Shown here piece by piece: positions 1-8,462 of a stretch of DNA of 34,150 nt. Origin of the DNA: a virus; IMG/VR virus record IMGVR_UViG_3300047551_000777, positions 1 to 34,150 of that record; one strand, given 5' to 3'. Within the stretch, counting starts at the first letter, position 1; every line of letters starts with the position of its first letter. The position numbers and the translations under genes were made by a program. The notes beneath the pieces were generated by a model. That model was not told the origin of the DNA. It saw nothing but the letters and a program-made list of their open reading frames with translations, and made no database searches.

Positions 1-1
1 A

Positions 2-3000
2 CAATTCGATACAGAAAGTGGATATTTCTTAAAGAGTTCGTCAATTAATGATAGTGTAGGTAGAAATATTGTTACTATATTTAATTTAAGTTCTGATATT
101 AAACCCATTTCTATCAATGATAATATTGCTATTTTAAAAACATCTACTGATCATAAAATTGGGCAGGGAGATAATATAACAGTTGATATTATACCAAACG
201 ACGCAACCACAGAAACTACTATTTTTGCGAGAAAACGAATTTATCAAACAGTATCTTTAAATACTCCTATTTTTAACAAATCTTTGTCTGATACTGGTAT
301 TGGAAATCTTTTTACCTTAAACAATGGTAGTTACAAAAATGGTAGTCAAATTGTTGGCGATTATGCATCATCAACATCAGGAAATGCTACTTTTACGAAT
401 GTAGAATTAATCTTTGCTGATATTTCAAAATGTAGAGATGAAGAAGGGAGAATTGTAGGGAATTCTAATTTAGCTACCATTGGAAAAGCAGGAAATGTAA
501 ATAATGCTAAAGCAACTATTAGTGTTACTAATGGCGTTGTAACGAATGTTGTGTTGACCTATAAGGGAGAACAATATAAAAGAGGCGATTTACTAACAGT
601 TGCTGCTGCATCACTTGATAAAGGTGGAACTTCTACTAGATCTTTATTGCTAGAAGTTCAACATGTTGGTATGGGAGTGACTAATACAGTTTTATATCTA
701 TCTGATGTAAATTCAATATCACAAAATGACTACTTATTAGTTGGTAATGAAGTAATGAAAGTTACTTCTGTTAATACCGCAAACTCTTTTGTTAATGTGT
801 TGAGAGGTCAATACAACACAGAAATTAAAGAACACTTTAATGGAGAATCTGTAACAAACTATTTAAATAATTATAATTTGCCAATAGGATATAATGTTGG
901 ATTATCTGATGCAGATCCAACTATTCTAAAATATGATTTGGAAACTCAAACAATCACTGTAGTTTACAATGTATCTAGAACTTTAGAGAATATAAACGAG
1001 TTGGTTCCTAACTATGCATTCTTTGATGATAGTACACCAGCAAAGCTAGTTACAGTAAAAGATAATATTGAGTCTGCTTCGTATAAATTTGAATTCTCTT
1101 ATGATGGTATTAATTGGGAAAGAAATCCCATATTAAAATTCCAAAATTATTACAAATACAAAATTGACACCTCTCACTTTAGTTTGAGAGATAGTTTCTT
1201 AGAATTTTCTCCAAGTGGCAATTTTAATATCATTACATTAGAATCAAAATCAAATAACATTCTTCCAGGTAATTCTGGATCATTTATTACATTTAAATCT
1301 GGTTTTGGGTCTGTAATTGAAAGCAACCAGTTTAATACAAAATCTTCGTCAGATTTTAATACATTTTTCTATTTTGATAAAAACGGTATTATAGATTCTG
1401 ATCAATCTTACATTAGAGTTATACCAGATCCATTGCAAGGAGAAAAAACTTCTATCTATGTAACTAACAATGAAATTGTTTATGAATTAGACTCTATACC
1501 ACAATACGATGGTTCTGGTAGTATTTCTTATACAACCACTTCCCGTTCTGCTGTTGGAGAAATTAATAAAGTTTCATTACTAAACCAAGGAGTTGGATTT
1601 ACTGAATTACCAACACTGTTGGGTGTTAGACCATCTGCCGATAATGAGTGTGTGGCACGAGTGGTTTGGAATTCTCAGTTTAAAAATATATCATCAATTA
1701 TTATTGAAAATCCTGGAAAAAATTATATCAATCCCAAAGTTTTACTATTAAATTCTACAGGGCAATTTGCTGATTTTGAAGTAGTTAAAAATAGTGATGG
1801 ATCCATTGCTGGAATCATAACAAAAAACAAAGGCATTAATTATACAGTTGCGCCTGAAGTTAGAATTATAGAAACATCTCCAAAAATATACTTTACTTCA
1901 TCAAATATTGGTCAACCAAAAAATGTAGAAATAATTTTTAATGGTAAAGATTTTATTAAAGATTCTACTATTGCCAGAAAATTCACATCTAATAAAATTC
2001 TACTATTAAAGAATATTCAAGGAGTAGGATTTAGAGATGGAGAATTTGTAGTTCAAAAAGAAAATAATAATATTGTTGCTTCTGGATATGTATCTAAAAA
2101 TGGATGGAAAGTAAAAACTAATATTTTGCGTTTGGAAAAAATAGAGGGAGAATTTAAAAACAATGTTTCTATAGCAGGAGCATCTGATAATACCACTGCA
2201 GTATTAGTTGATTTCTTTGAATCTGAGTTTAATGCTGAAATAAAATCGTATTATGATAATTTGGGTTATTATGCATCTGATAGATCCAAATTAAGTTCTA
2301 ACTATCAAAAAATTGCAGATTCTTATTTTTATCAAGATTATTCATATGTTATTAAATCAAAAACTCCAATTGATGTTTGGAGAGATTTAATTAAACAAAC
2401 GGTTCATCCAGCTGGTTTCCAGTTGTTTGGTGAAGTTTCTATTGAGTCGGAAGCGCAGAACAGAATTAATCCTATCCAACCAAAAATTAATCATATTAGT
2501 ATTGTTGAACTGTGGGATCCTCAAAAAAATAAAATTACAGTAGAAAACACATATAGAACAATTACACAATCTTCAATTAGAATAAGTGACACAAATGTTT
2601 TAAGAGGAAGAGGATCTGTAGTTGCATCAACTTATGATAGCGGAGAGACTTTATCTTATGAATTTAAGTTAACTCCCGATTTTAATGGTTATTTTGATGC
2701 CAATGGAAATAGAGCAGGAACTAAAACATTTACTATAACGTTATTGGGATCGAATACTCCATATTCCGTAAGTAGGAAAGAAAATATAGTATTATCTTTA
2801 GATGGTATTATTCAAGAACCTGGAGTTTCTTATACGGTTTCTGGCACTCAATTAACTTTTTCTCAGGCTCCTTTAGGATATAGAAGTGTTTTCGGAGATC
2901 CAATTCCTTTTTCTCAATATAAAGAAGGTGTAGATAGCCCACCACAAAAGATAATTGGTAGGATTGTAAGATTTAAAGATTCTACTTTAAATACTCAATA

Positions 3001-6000
3001 TTTTAGAAAAATAAAAGATATATCATCTCAATTTGACAATATCAAAAAAGAATTTGATTTATATTATGAAGATAATACTCCAGTTAATCTAGAATCTGGT
3101 GAAAATCTATTAGTTTCTATAGATGGAGTTGTTCAGCAAGCTGGTTCAACCCCACTGTTACCTTTAGATAGGGCATATTATATAAGAAGAACAGTATCTC
3201 CAAATAAGATAGTATTTGTAGAAGCTCCAAGAGTTTTTGAAGGAATTAAACAATCTTTCCATGCATATTCTGTTGGAAGTTATGAAAGATTGTCTCTGGA
3301 TAAAACTTATATTGATGGAATAAGAAAAGGGCCATTTCTATTAAAATCTGCTTCTTCTGGAAAAACTGTAACGGTAGATGAAGATCTAAACGTTCTTGTT
3401 TTTGTAGATGGAGTTCTACAAAAGAGAAATAAAACATATACAATCAGAGGGGCGAATATTACTTTTACTGAACCAATTAAACCAGATCAAAAAGTAAATA
3501 TAATTTATCTTTATGGTAGAGATTATGTAAAATCTCTAACTTCATTTAACTATGATAATATTCCATTTTTAAATCAATATGCAATTGTTGTAAGCGGAAA
3601 TTATACTACTGAACCAAGAAAAATCATTCTTGATTCTCCAATTAAATCTGATTACGCTTATGGATATATCAAGAATGTTACTTTTGATGGAACAAATAGC
3701 ACGATTGTTGTTCAAACAGATAATAGAAAATTTGCGTTAGGTGACACTTTAATTATCACAAATATCGCAGATTCATTCTATAATTTAACCATTCCAGCAT
3801 CCGATTTAATTTCTATTGCGGATTATACAAGGGATGACAATTCTCAAGATGTTTTAACAAAATCAAACATTGCTTGGTTGTATAAAACAGTTAAAGATCC
3901 TGTAAGAGGATTTTTAAGAAAAGATGATCTTATTAAGATAGATGGTGAATCAGATTATAGAAAGATATTAGATATTCCTAATGTTGCCACAAAAACTGAT
4001 TACAGAGATACAGATACTCTTGGGTATTATGGAAAGATATCCACAACAAATTATAATGGAACTCCTATTGGTGAAGGATTAGATATTGTTGCACAAGTTC
4101 AAAATGGCAAAGTAATTTCTTTAATTTGGAATCAAAAAGATTGGAATACTTATGAAACAAAGAAAATTTTGCCATCATCCCCTGGATATGGATATGAAAC
4201 CGCTCCCCAATTAGTATTTGTATCACAACCACTTAAAGATGAAGGAGGAACTATTATCGCTCCTGCTCAAGGTGGTGGCGCTAAGGCATATGCAGTTGTT
4301 CACGATGGAGAAATAGTTGATATTGTTTTATATGATCAAGGAAGCGAATATATTGCTCCTCCTAGGGTTTTTGTTGCACGCGGATATGATGTTTTAAGAA
4401 AAGGCAGAAGTGTAGAGACAAACAACATATTTGTGGGAATGTCTCCTCAGTTGGAGATAGGAAACACACTTTATGTTTCAACGGGCGACAGACTTGATGC
4501 AGATATTCCACCTCAAGTCTTTATTAGTTCCTTTTTACTTGTTACACCTTTTGATTCTGATAGAAAAATAACATCAATTATACAAAGGTCTGCAAGTGTA
4601 AAAACGCCTTCTTCTCAAGCACCAATACAGCATATTAGTCGTCTCGATATCGGTGTATTGGATGTAACATCTTTGTCGGCAAGCACTGTTTTAGTATATT
4701 CTTCTTTAGAAACACCATTAGAAGTTGTTTCTACTCAAAATAATGTAACTATTCAACAATCGGAAAGATATTTAGAATCTTCCGTTAGAACTTTTGCAAA
4801 AATTAATTATTTGTTGGTGTATAAATCTCTACACGAAACAGGTGCTTATTTAGATTCTCCAATGGATCTAGATGACACTATAGCTTTTATAGGAACTACC
4901 GCAAAATTTGCTAATTTTGGTAAGTTGTTAATTGGGGATGAAATTGTATCATACAACCAAAAATTATCTGATAGATTTTTATATATTACCAGAGGAGAGA
5001 ATGGAACTACTATAAAAAATCATCCAGCTGGAGAATTTTTGAGACAATTTGCAGATGATGTTTCTATTATTGATGCTGGTGTAAGTTCTGCAGAATCTAT
5101 TGCACAGATTCAAGTGGTTGGTGGCGGAGTGTCAACTACTTCTATTGGTATCGTAGAAATACTACAAATAGAATCAAATATCTCTGATTTATCTGTAGAA
5201 AATAGACTGACAGAAATTTTACAAATAGTCGATGATGTTGATAGTATTCAAAGTATAACATCTGAGAATATTAATATTATTAAATTAGATTTTACTGTTT
5301 CTTTTGTTTCGGATAACACAAGTCTCTTCCACCAAAATATTTTAGAAACAGGAATCAATAATATCTCTGTTAGCACTATTCAGCAAATCATTCCTTCGGT
5401 AGAGAAGTTTTACAAAACTGGATTTATTGATTATTATATTGAAACAATTTTATTTACAAATCCAATACTGCAAAGGAATGGAAATACTGTTGTTTTGGAG
5501 TATCCTGAAAATCAAGTATATCAAAGAAATAGTAATATAGTGTTAGTTAATAACTCTCTTGAAGATTACCCAGAACAATACTCTTCTTATACTCTAGGAA
5601 ATATAGGAAATAATTTGTATATGACTAATAACTGGTATACACTTGATGATGGAACTTCAAATGTTTCTGGATTAACATTCGATGAAATTATTATAAATTA
5701 CAATCAATTTACAATTGAAGATTTTACAGAAAAAAATCTTTCTTCAATATCAAAATCTAGATTTGTTTGGAACTTAACATACCCATCCATTCAAAATCCG
5801 ATTACATTACCAGTATCGACAGGATCAATAGCATCTACAATAGAAGTTTTGACAACTTCATATTTTGCAAATAGCGGATACTTATTTACTGGATCTGGTG
5901 GAGTCATACAATATACTGGAAAAACTTCAACATCATTTACTGGTTGTACTTCTTTGAGGGGATCAACTTCTTTAATTGGAAACTCTGTAAGTTTTGATGG

Positions 6001-6607
6001 AATCGGTGATGGTGTTTCTGTTGCCTCAAATACTCTATTTGGGTGGGGAACTGGAACGTTTACTGTAGAAGCTTGGATTTACATAACAACAAACGGAACA
6101 TATAGAGTATTATTTGATCAACGTGCGTCATCCGCATCTGAAGTTGCGGTATCTGTAGGAATTGATAATATTAATAGATTATATGCTTATGTAAATGGAT
6201 CAATAGTAATTCAATCCACATCCAACATTCCACAAAATACTTGGTGTCATGTTGCTATAAGTAAAACTGGAACTAGCACTAGATTATTCCAAAATGGATC
6301 TCAAGTTGGATCTACATATACTGATAATAATAATTATGCAAACAAACCAATGAGAATTGGTTTAGCATATGACGGAACTGCTGGTTTTGATGGAAATATT
6401 TCTAGTTTCCGCGCAGTTAAAGGAACTGGTCTTTATACGACAAACTTCGTAGTTCCTTCCGAAATAACTAATATTTCTGGAACATCGTTATTAACATGCC
6501 AAGGAAATACTATAAGAGACAGAAGTTCAAATAATTTAACTTTAACGACTATAGGCAATGTTTCTGTATCAAATACAGGCACAGAAATAATACCTTATTC
6601 CATATAA
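2..6607 (+). CDS. Giant baseplate protein in the gp7 position, C-terminal LamG domain (5' end cut)
   Basis: The frame is open to the left edge, so the gene starts upstream. The visible part is 2201 residues; the in-frame TTG at 284 is not a credible start. It sits directly before gp8, the place of T4 gene 7 (wedge initiator, about 1030 residues), but I recognise no direct gp7 similarity, so that role is positional inference. Visible content in order: a strand motif ending in LRGQYNT (about 715-855), several Gly-x-x-Tyr beta repeats (540-605, 1560-1870, 4310-4380), a block with HPAGFQLFGEV (about 2405-2437), three DGVxQ-type repeats (2797-3520), two more copies of the RG-type motif (4908-5046, 5864-5990), and a LamG/concanavalin-like domain from about 5985 to 6480. 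That domain has the usual SVSFDG start, FTVEAWIY strand and NTWCHVAI strand. LamG folds often bind sugars, so contact with the host surface is possible. Confidence is high for a structural protein and moderate for the gp7-equivalent role. Confidence 0.8.
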   Translation, partial: QFDTESGYFLKSSSINDSVGRNIVTIFNLSSDIKPISINDNIAILKTSTDHKIGQGDNITVDIIPNDATTETTIFARKRIYQTVSLNTPIFNKSLSDTGIGNLFTLNNGSYKNGSQIVGDYASSTSGNATFTNVELIFADISKCRDEEGRIVGNSNLATIGKAGNVNNAKATISVTNGVVTNVVLTYKGEQYKRGDLLTVAAASLDKGGTSTRSLLLEVQHVGMGVTNTVLYLSDVNSISQNDYLLVGNEVMKVTSVNTANSFVNVLRGQYNTEIKEHFNGESVTNYLNNYNLPIGYNVGLSDADPTILKYDLETQTITVVYNVSRTLENINELVPNYAFFDDSTPAKLVTVKDNIESASYKFEFSYDGINWERNPILKFQNYYKYKIDTSHFSLRDSFLEFSPSGNFNIITLESKSNNILPGNSGSFITFKSGFGSVIESNQFNTKSSSDFNTFFYFDKNGIIDSDQSYIRVIPDPLQGEKTSIYVTNNEIVYELDSIPQYDGSGSISYTTTSRSAVGEINKVSLLNQGVGFTELPTLLGVRPSADNECVARVVWNSQFKNISSIIIENPGKNYINPKVLLLNSTGQFADFEVVKNSDGSIAGIITKNKGINYTVAPEVRIIETSPKIYFTSSNIGQPKNVEIIFNGKDFIKDSTIARKFTSNKILLLKNIQGVGFRDGEFVVQKENNNIVASGYVSKNGWKVKTNILRLEKIEGEFKNNVSIAGASDNTTAVLVDFFESEFNAEIKSYYDNLGYYASDRSKLSSNYQKIADSYFYQDYSYVIKSKTPIDVWRDLIKQTVHPAGFQLFGEVSIESEAQNRINPIQPKINHISIVELWDPQKNKITVENTYRTITQSSIRISDTNVLRGRGSVVASTYDSGETLSYEFKLTPDFNGYFDANGNRAGTKTFTITLLGSNTPYSVSRKENIVLSLDGIIQEPGVSYTVSGTQLTFSQAPLGYRSVFGDPIPFSQYKEGVDSPPQKIIGRIVRFKDSTLNTQYFRKIKDISSQFDNIKKEFDLYYEDNTPVNLESGENLLVSIDGVVQQAGSTPLLPLDRAYYIRRTVSPNKIVFVEAPRVFEGIKQSFHAYSVGSYERLSLDKTYIDGIRKGPFLLKSASSGKTVTVDEDLNVLVFVDGVLQKRNKTYTIRGANITFTEPIKPDQKVNIIYLYGRDYVKSLTSFNYDNIPFLNQYAIVVSGNYTTEPRKIILDSPIKSDYAYGYIKNVTFDGTNSTIVVQTDNRKFALGDTLIITNIADSFYNLTIPASDLISIADYTRDDNSQDVLTKSNIAWLYKTVKDPVRGFLRKDDLIKIDGESDYRKILDIPNVATKTDYRDTDTLGYYGKISTTNYNGTPIGEGLDIVAQVQNGKVISLIWNQKDWNTYETKKILPSSPGYGYETAPQLVFVSQPLKDEGGTIIAPAQGGGAKAYAVVHDGEIVDIVLYDQGSEYIAPPRVFVARGYDVLRKGRSVETNNIFVGMSPQLEIGNTLYVSTGDRLDADIPPQVFISSFLLVTPFDSDRKITSIIQRSASVKTPSSQAPIQHISRLDIGVLDVTSLSASTVLVYSSLETPLEVVSTQNNVTIQQSERYLESSVRTFAKINYLLVYKSLHETGAYLDSPMDLDDTIAFIGTTAKFANFGKLLIGDEIVSYNQKLSDRFLYITRGENGTTIKNHPAGEFLRQFADDVSIIDAGVSSAESIAQIQVVGGGVSTTSIGIVEILQIESNISDLSVENRLTEILQIVDDVDSIQSITSENINIIKLDFTVSFVSDNTSLFHQNILETGINNISVSTIQQIIPSVEKFYKTGFIDYYIETILFTNPILQRNGNTVVLEYPENQVYQRNSNIVLVNNSLEDYPEQYSSYTLGNIGNNLYMTNNWYTLDDGTSNVSGLTFDEIIINYNQFTIEDFTEKNLSSISKSRFVWNLTYPSIQNPITLPVSTGSIASTIEVLTTSYFANSGYLFTGSGGVIQYTGKTSTSFTGCTSLRGSTSLIGNSVSFDGIGDGVSVASNTLFGWGTGTFTVEAWIYITTNGTYRVLFDQRASSASEVAVSVGIDNINRLYAYVNGSIVIQSTSNIPQNTWCHVAISKTGTSTRLFQNGSQVGSTYTDNNNYANKPMRIGLAYDGTAGFDGNISSFRAVKGTGLYTTNFVVPSEITNISGTSLLTCQGNTIRDRSSNNLTLTTIGNVSVSNTGTEIIPYSI

Positions 6608-6611
6608 GGTG

Positions 6612-6625
6612 TATAAATATAAATA
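6612..6625 (+). promoter_or_regulatory. Two overlapping T4-type late promoter boxes upstream of gp8
   Basis: TATAAATA is present at 6612-6619 and again at 6618-6625, sharing two bases. This is the exact T4 late consensus, recognised by the phage sigma factor gp55 with sliding-clamp help. The boxes lie in the 42-base gap between the previous stop and gp8, 24-30 bases before the gp8 ATG. That leaves room for a start site about 10 bases downstream and a short leader. No -35 element is expected for this class. In an AT-rich genome one box could be chance; two exact boxes in one of the few gaps is better support. Confidence 0.65.
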
Positions 6626-6635
6626 AAATACCGTT

Positions 6636-6640
6636 CGGAG
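6636..6640 (+). promoter_or_regulatory. Ribosome binding site for gp8
   Basis: CGGAG stands 9 bases before the ATG at 6650, a normal Shine-Dalgarno distance. It supports this start, as does the gp8-like sequence beginning right after it. Confidence 0.7.
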
Positions 6641-6649
6641 AACTATTAA

Positions 6650-8410
6650 ATGGCTGCTATCATTTCTGAAAAGTTCAGAATTTTCAACGCCAAGCAATTT
6701 CTGGAATCTCTTTCAGAAGGCAGTGGCGATACTGACACAAACCGCTCAAGGATGTATTTCTTTGTCGGTAGACCCCAAGCTTGGAGAGCATTTATTGAAA
6801 CTTATGCTAGAAGTTCAACTGCTTTTTCAGTTGGTGAAGAAGTTTATGTTGGTGCTAGTCTAGGTGCCGCTACATTTAAAGGAACTGTTTCAGAAGTAAA
6901 TCCTAATAGTTTACTTCTAACAGGTATCGGTCCTACAGTAGGTGCTACTCCTGCTGCTGGAGCAACTTTAACTGGCAATACTTCAGGTGCAACTGCTAAG
7001 GTTGGCGTCTACAGATATGCAACTGAAGAAATTCCAACTGCTCCTATCGACAACCAAGAAGAAAAATTTGATGTATATGATGACATGATTGCTCTTAAGA
7101 GAGTAACATCATCATACGCAAGACACGTAATCAGACGTTACAACTGGGATTTAACTGTTAATCCCAAGTTTGATATGTGGAGACCAGATTATTCGTCATT
7201 AAAATTAACAGCAACTGGCGAATCTTCAATGGCAGGTGCGAAATATGCTGTTATGAATAATCAATATGAAGTATTTGCTTGCCTCTATAATGGCACCAAT
7301 CCTTCAAACTTAAGTGGTCAGAATGCTACTTATCCTCCAACAACCACTCCTGTCAGTGGTGAGGGAACATATTCTAGTGGTATTTTCACAGAACCAGGCG
7401 GAACTGCTGGTTACGTTTGGAAGTATATGTATACCATTCCAACAGATGATGTAATCAAATTCCTCTCATCGGATTTCATGCCAATCGTTCTGAATGGCAC
7501 TGTTCAATCTGGTGCTGTTGATGGCGCTATTTCGGTAGCTCTTCTAAAAGATGCGGGCGGAAACTTGCCAACCAGCACAACTCTTTATGCCGCTATTCTA
7601 GGTGACGGGTCTGGCGGTAAAGTTGCAATCACAACCAATGGATCTGGAGCGATTACTGGAGTATCGGTAAATGCTGCTGGTAGTGGTTATACTTATGCTA
7701 ATGTTGTGTTAAAGAATGGTTATCTATATACAAACTCTTCATTAACAACAGCGGCAACTGTTGCTGCAAACGCATTTGGTGCTATTGAAGTAATTATTCC
7801 TCCACAAGGCGGTCATGGCGCTGATCCTGTCTTAGAACTCAATTCTAAGCGTGTTATGTTAAATATTCGTTTAACATATGCAGAAGGTTCTGGCGATTTC
7901 CCTGTAGATAACGATTTCAGAAGAATTGGTATTGTTCAAGATCCTCTTCAGTATGGTTCATCTAACTTCCTAACAGTAGATAACGCATCTGCTTTATATG
8001 CAGTCAAATTAACTGGTGTTACTGGAAACTTCGTTGCTGATGAAATTATCACACAAACAAATAGTGGTTTGGTTTCAAAAGGCACTGTAGTTTCTTGGAC
8101 TTTAGACACAGGCAGCACTACTGCAGGTGTTCTTAAGTATTATCAATCAGCAGAACAACATGCTGATAATGGTGTTGTGAGAGCATTTGTTTCAACTGGT
8201 GCAAATGCTATCACTGGTGCTACTAGTGGCAGAACTGGCACTGTAGATACTGCATATGCTGCAAATAATCTTGGCATGACATTTGCTGCTGGATTAGCAA
8301 CCCCAGAAGTAAAAGCAAACTCTGGCGAAACAATCTACGTTGAAAACAGAAGACTAATCACAAGAGCTCCTGACCAGATTGAAGATATCAAATTAGTTAT
8401 TGAATTCTGA
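6650..8410 (+). CDS. 8: Baseplate wedge protein gp8, enlarged
   Basis: This is a homologue of T4 gp8, a structural subunit of the baseplate wedge. Seen in the sequence: the N-terminus has IISEKFRIFNAKQFLES and later FFVGRPQAW, matching the T4 gp8 start (VTSKFRTEKMLNFYNS, then FGRSEPW). GYVWKYMYTIP at about residue 254 matches T4 GYVWEYLFEIP. FRRIGIVQDPL near 423 matches T4 FRQISIITNPL. The end SGETIYVENRRLITRAPDQ (from about 558) matches T4 SGEMIYMENRPPI...MDQ. At 586 residues it is far longer than T4 gp8 (334). The extra length falls in three insertions (about residues 52-115, 275-420 and 440-555), rich in Gly/Thr/Ala and carrying a GSGYT repeat near 344. Codon use looks less AT-biased than in the fibre genes, as expected for a well-expressed core gene. 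It is preceded by late promoter boxes and a good ribosome binding site. Confidence 0.93.
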   Translation: MAAIISEKFRIFNAKQFLESLSEGSGDTDTNRSRMYFFVGRPQAWRAFIETYARSSTAFSVGEEVYVGASLGAATFKGTVSEVNPNSLLLTGIGPTVGATPAAGATLTGNTSGATAKVGVYRYATEEIPTAPIDNQEEKFDVYDDMIALKRVTSSYARHVIRRYNWDLTVNPKFDMWRPDYSSLKLTATGESSMAGAKYAVMNNQYEVFACLYNGTNPSNLSGQNATYPPTTTPVSGEGTYSSGIFTEPGGTAGYVWKYMYTIPTDDVIKFLSSDFMPIVLNGTVQSGAVDGAISVALLKDAGGNLPTSTTLYAAILGDGSGGKVAITTNGSGAITGVSVNAAGSGYTYANVVLKNGYLYTNSSLTTAATVAANAFGAIEVIIPPQGGHGADPVLELNSKRVMLNIRLTYAEGSGDFPVDNDFRRIGIVQDPLQYGSSNFLTVDNASALYAVKLTGVTGNFVADEIITQTNSGLVSKGTVVSWTLDTGSTTAGVLKYYQSAEQHADNGVVRAFVSTGANAITGATSGRTGTVDTAYAANNLGMTFAAGLATPEVKANSGETIYVENRRLITRAPDQIEDIKLVIEF

Positions 8411-8462
8411 TTTATAATTTTATCAATTTTCACCACTCATAGTAAAGAGAGCCTGAGCTAAA

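Noticed and set aside
284-286. TTG as start of the first gene
   Set aside because: The same frame stays open with plausible coding sequence to base 2, so the gene is cut by the window edge.
5985-6607. Diversity-generating retroelement variable region at the LamG end
   Set aside because: No reverse transcriptase and no template repeat copy in the window.
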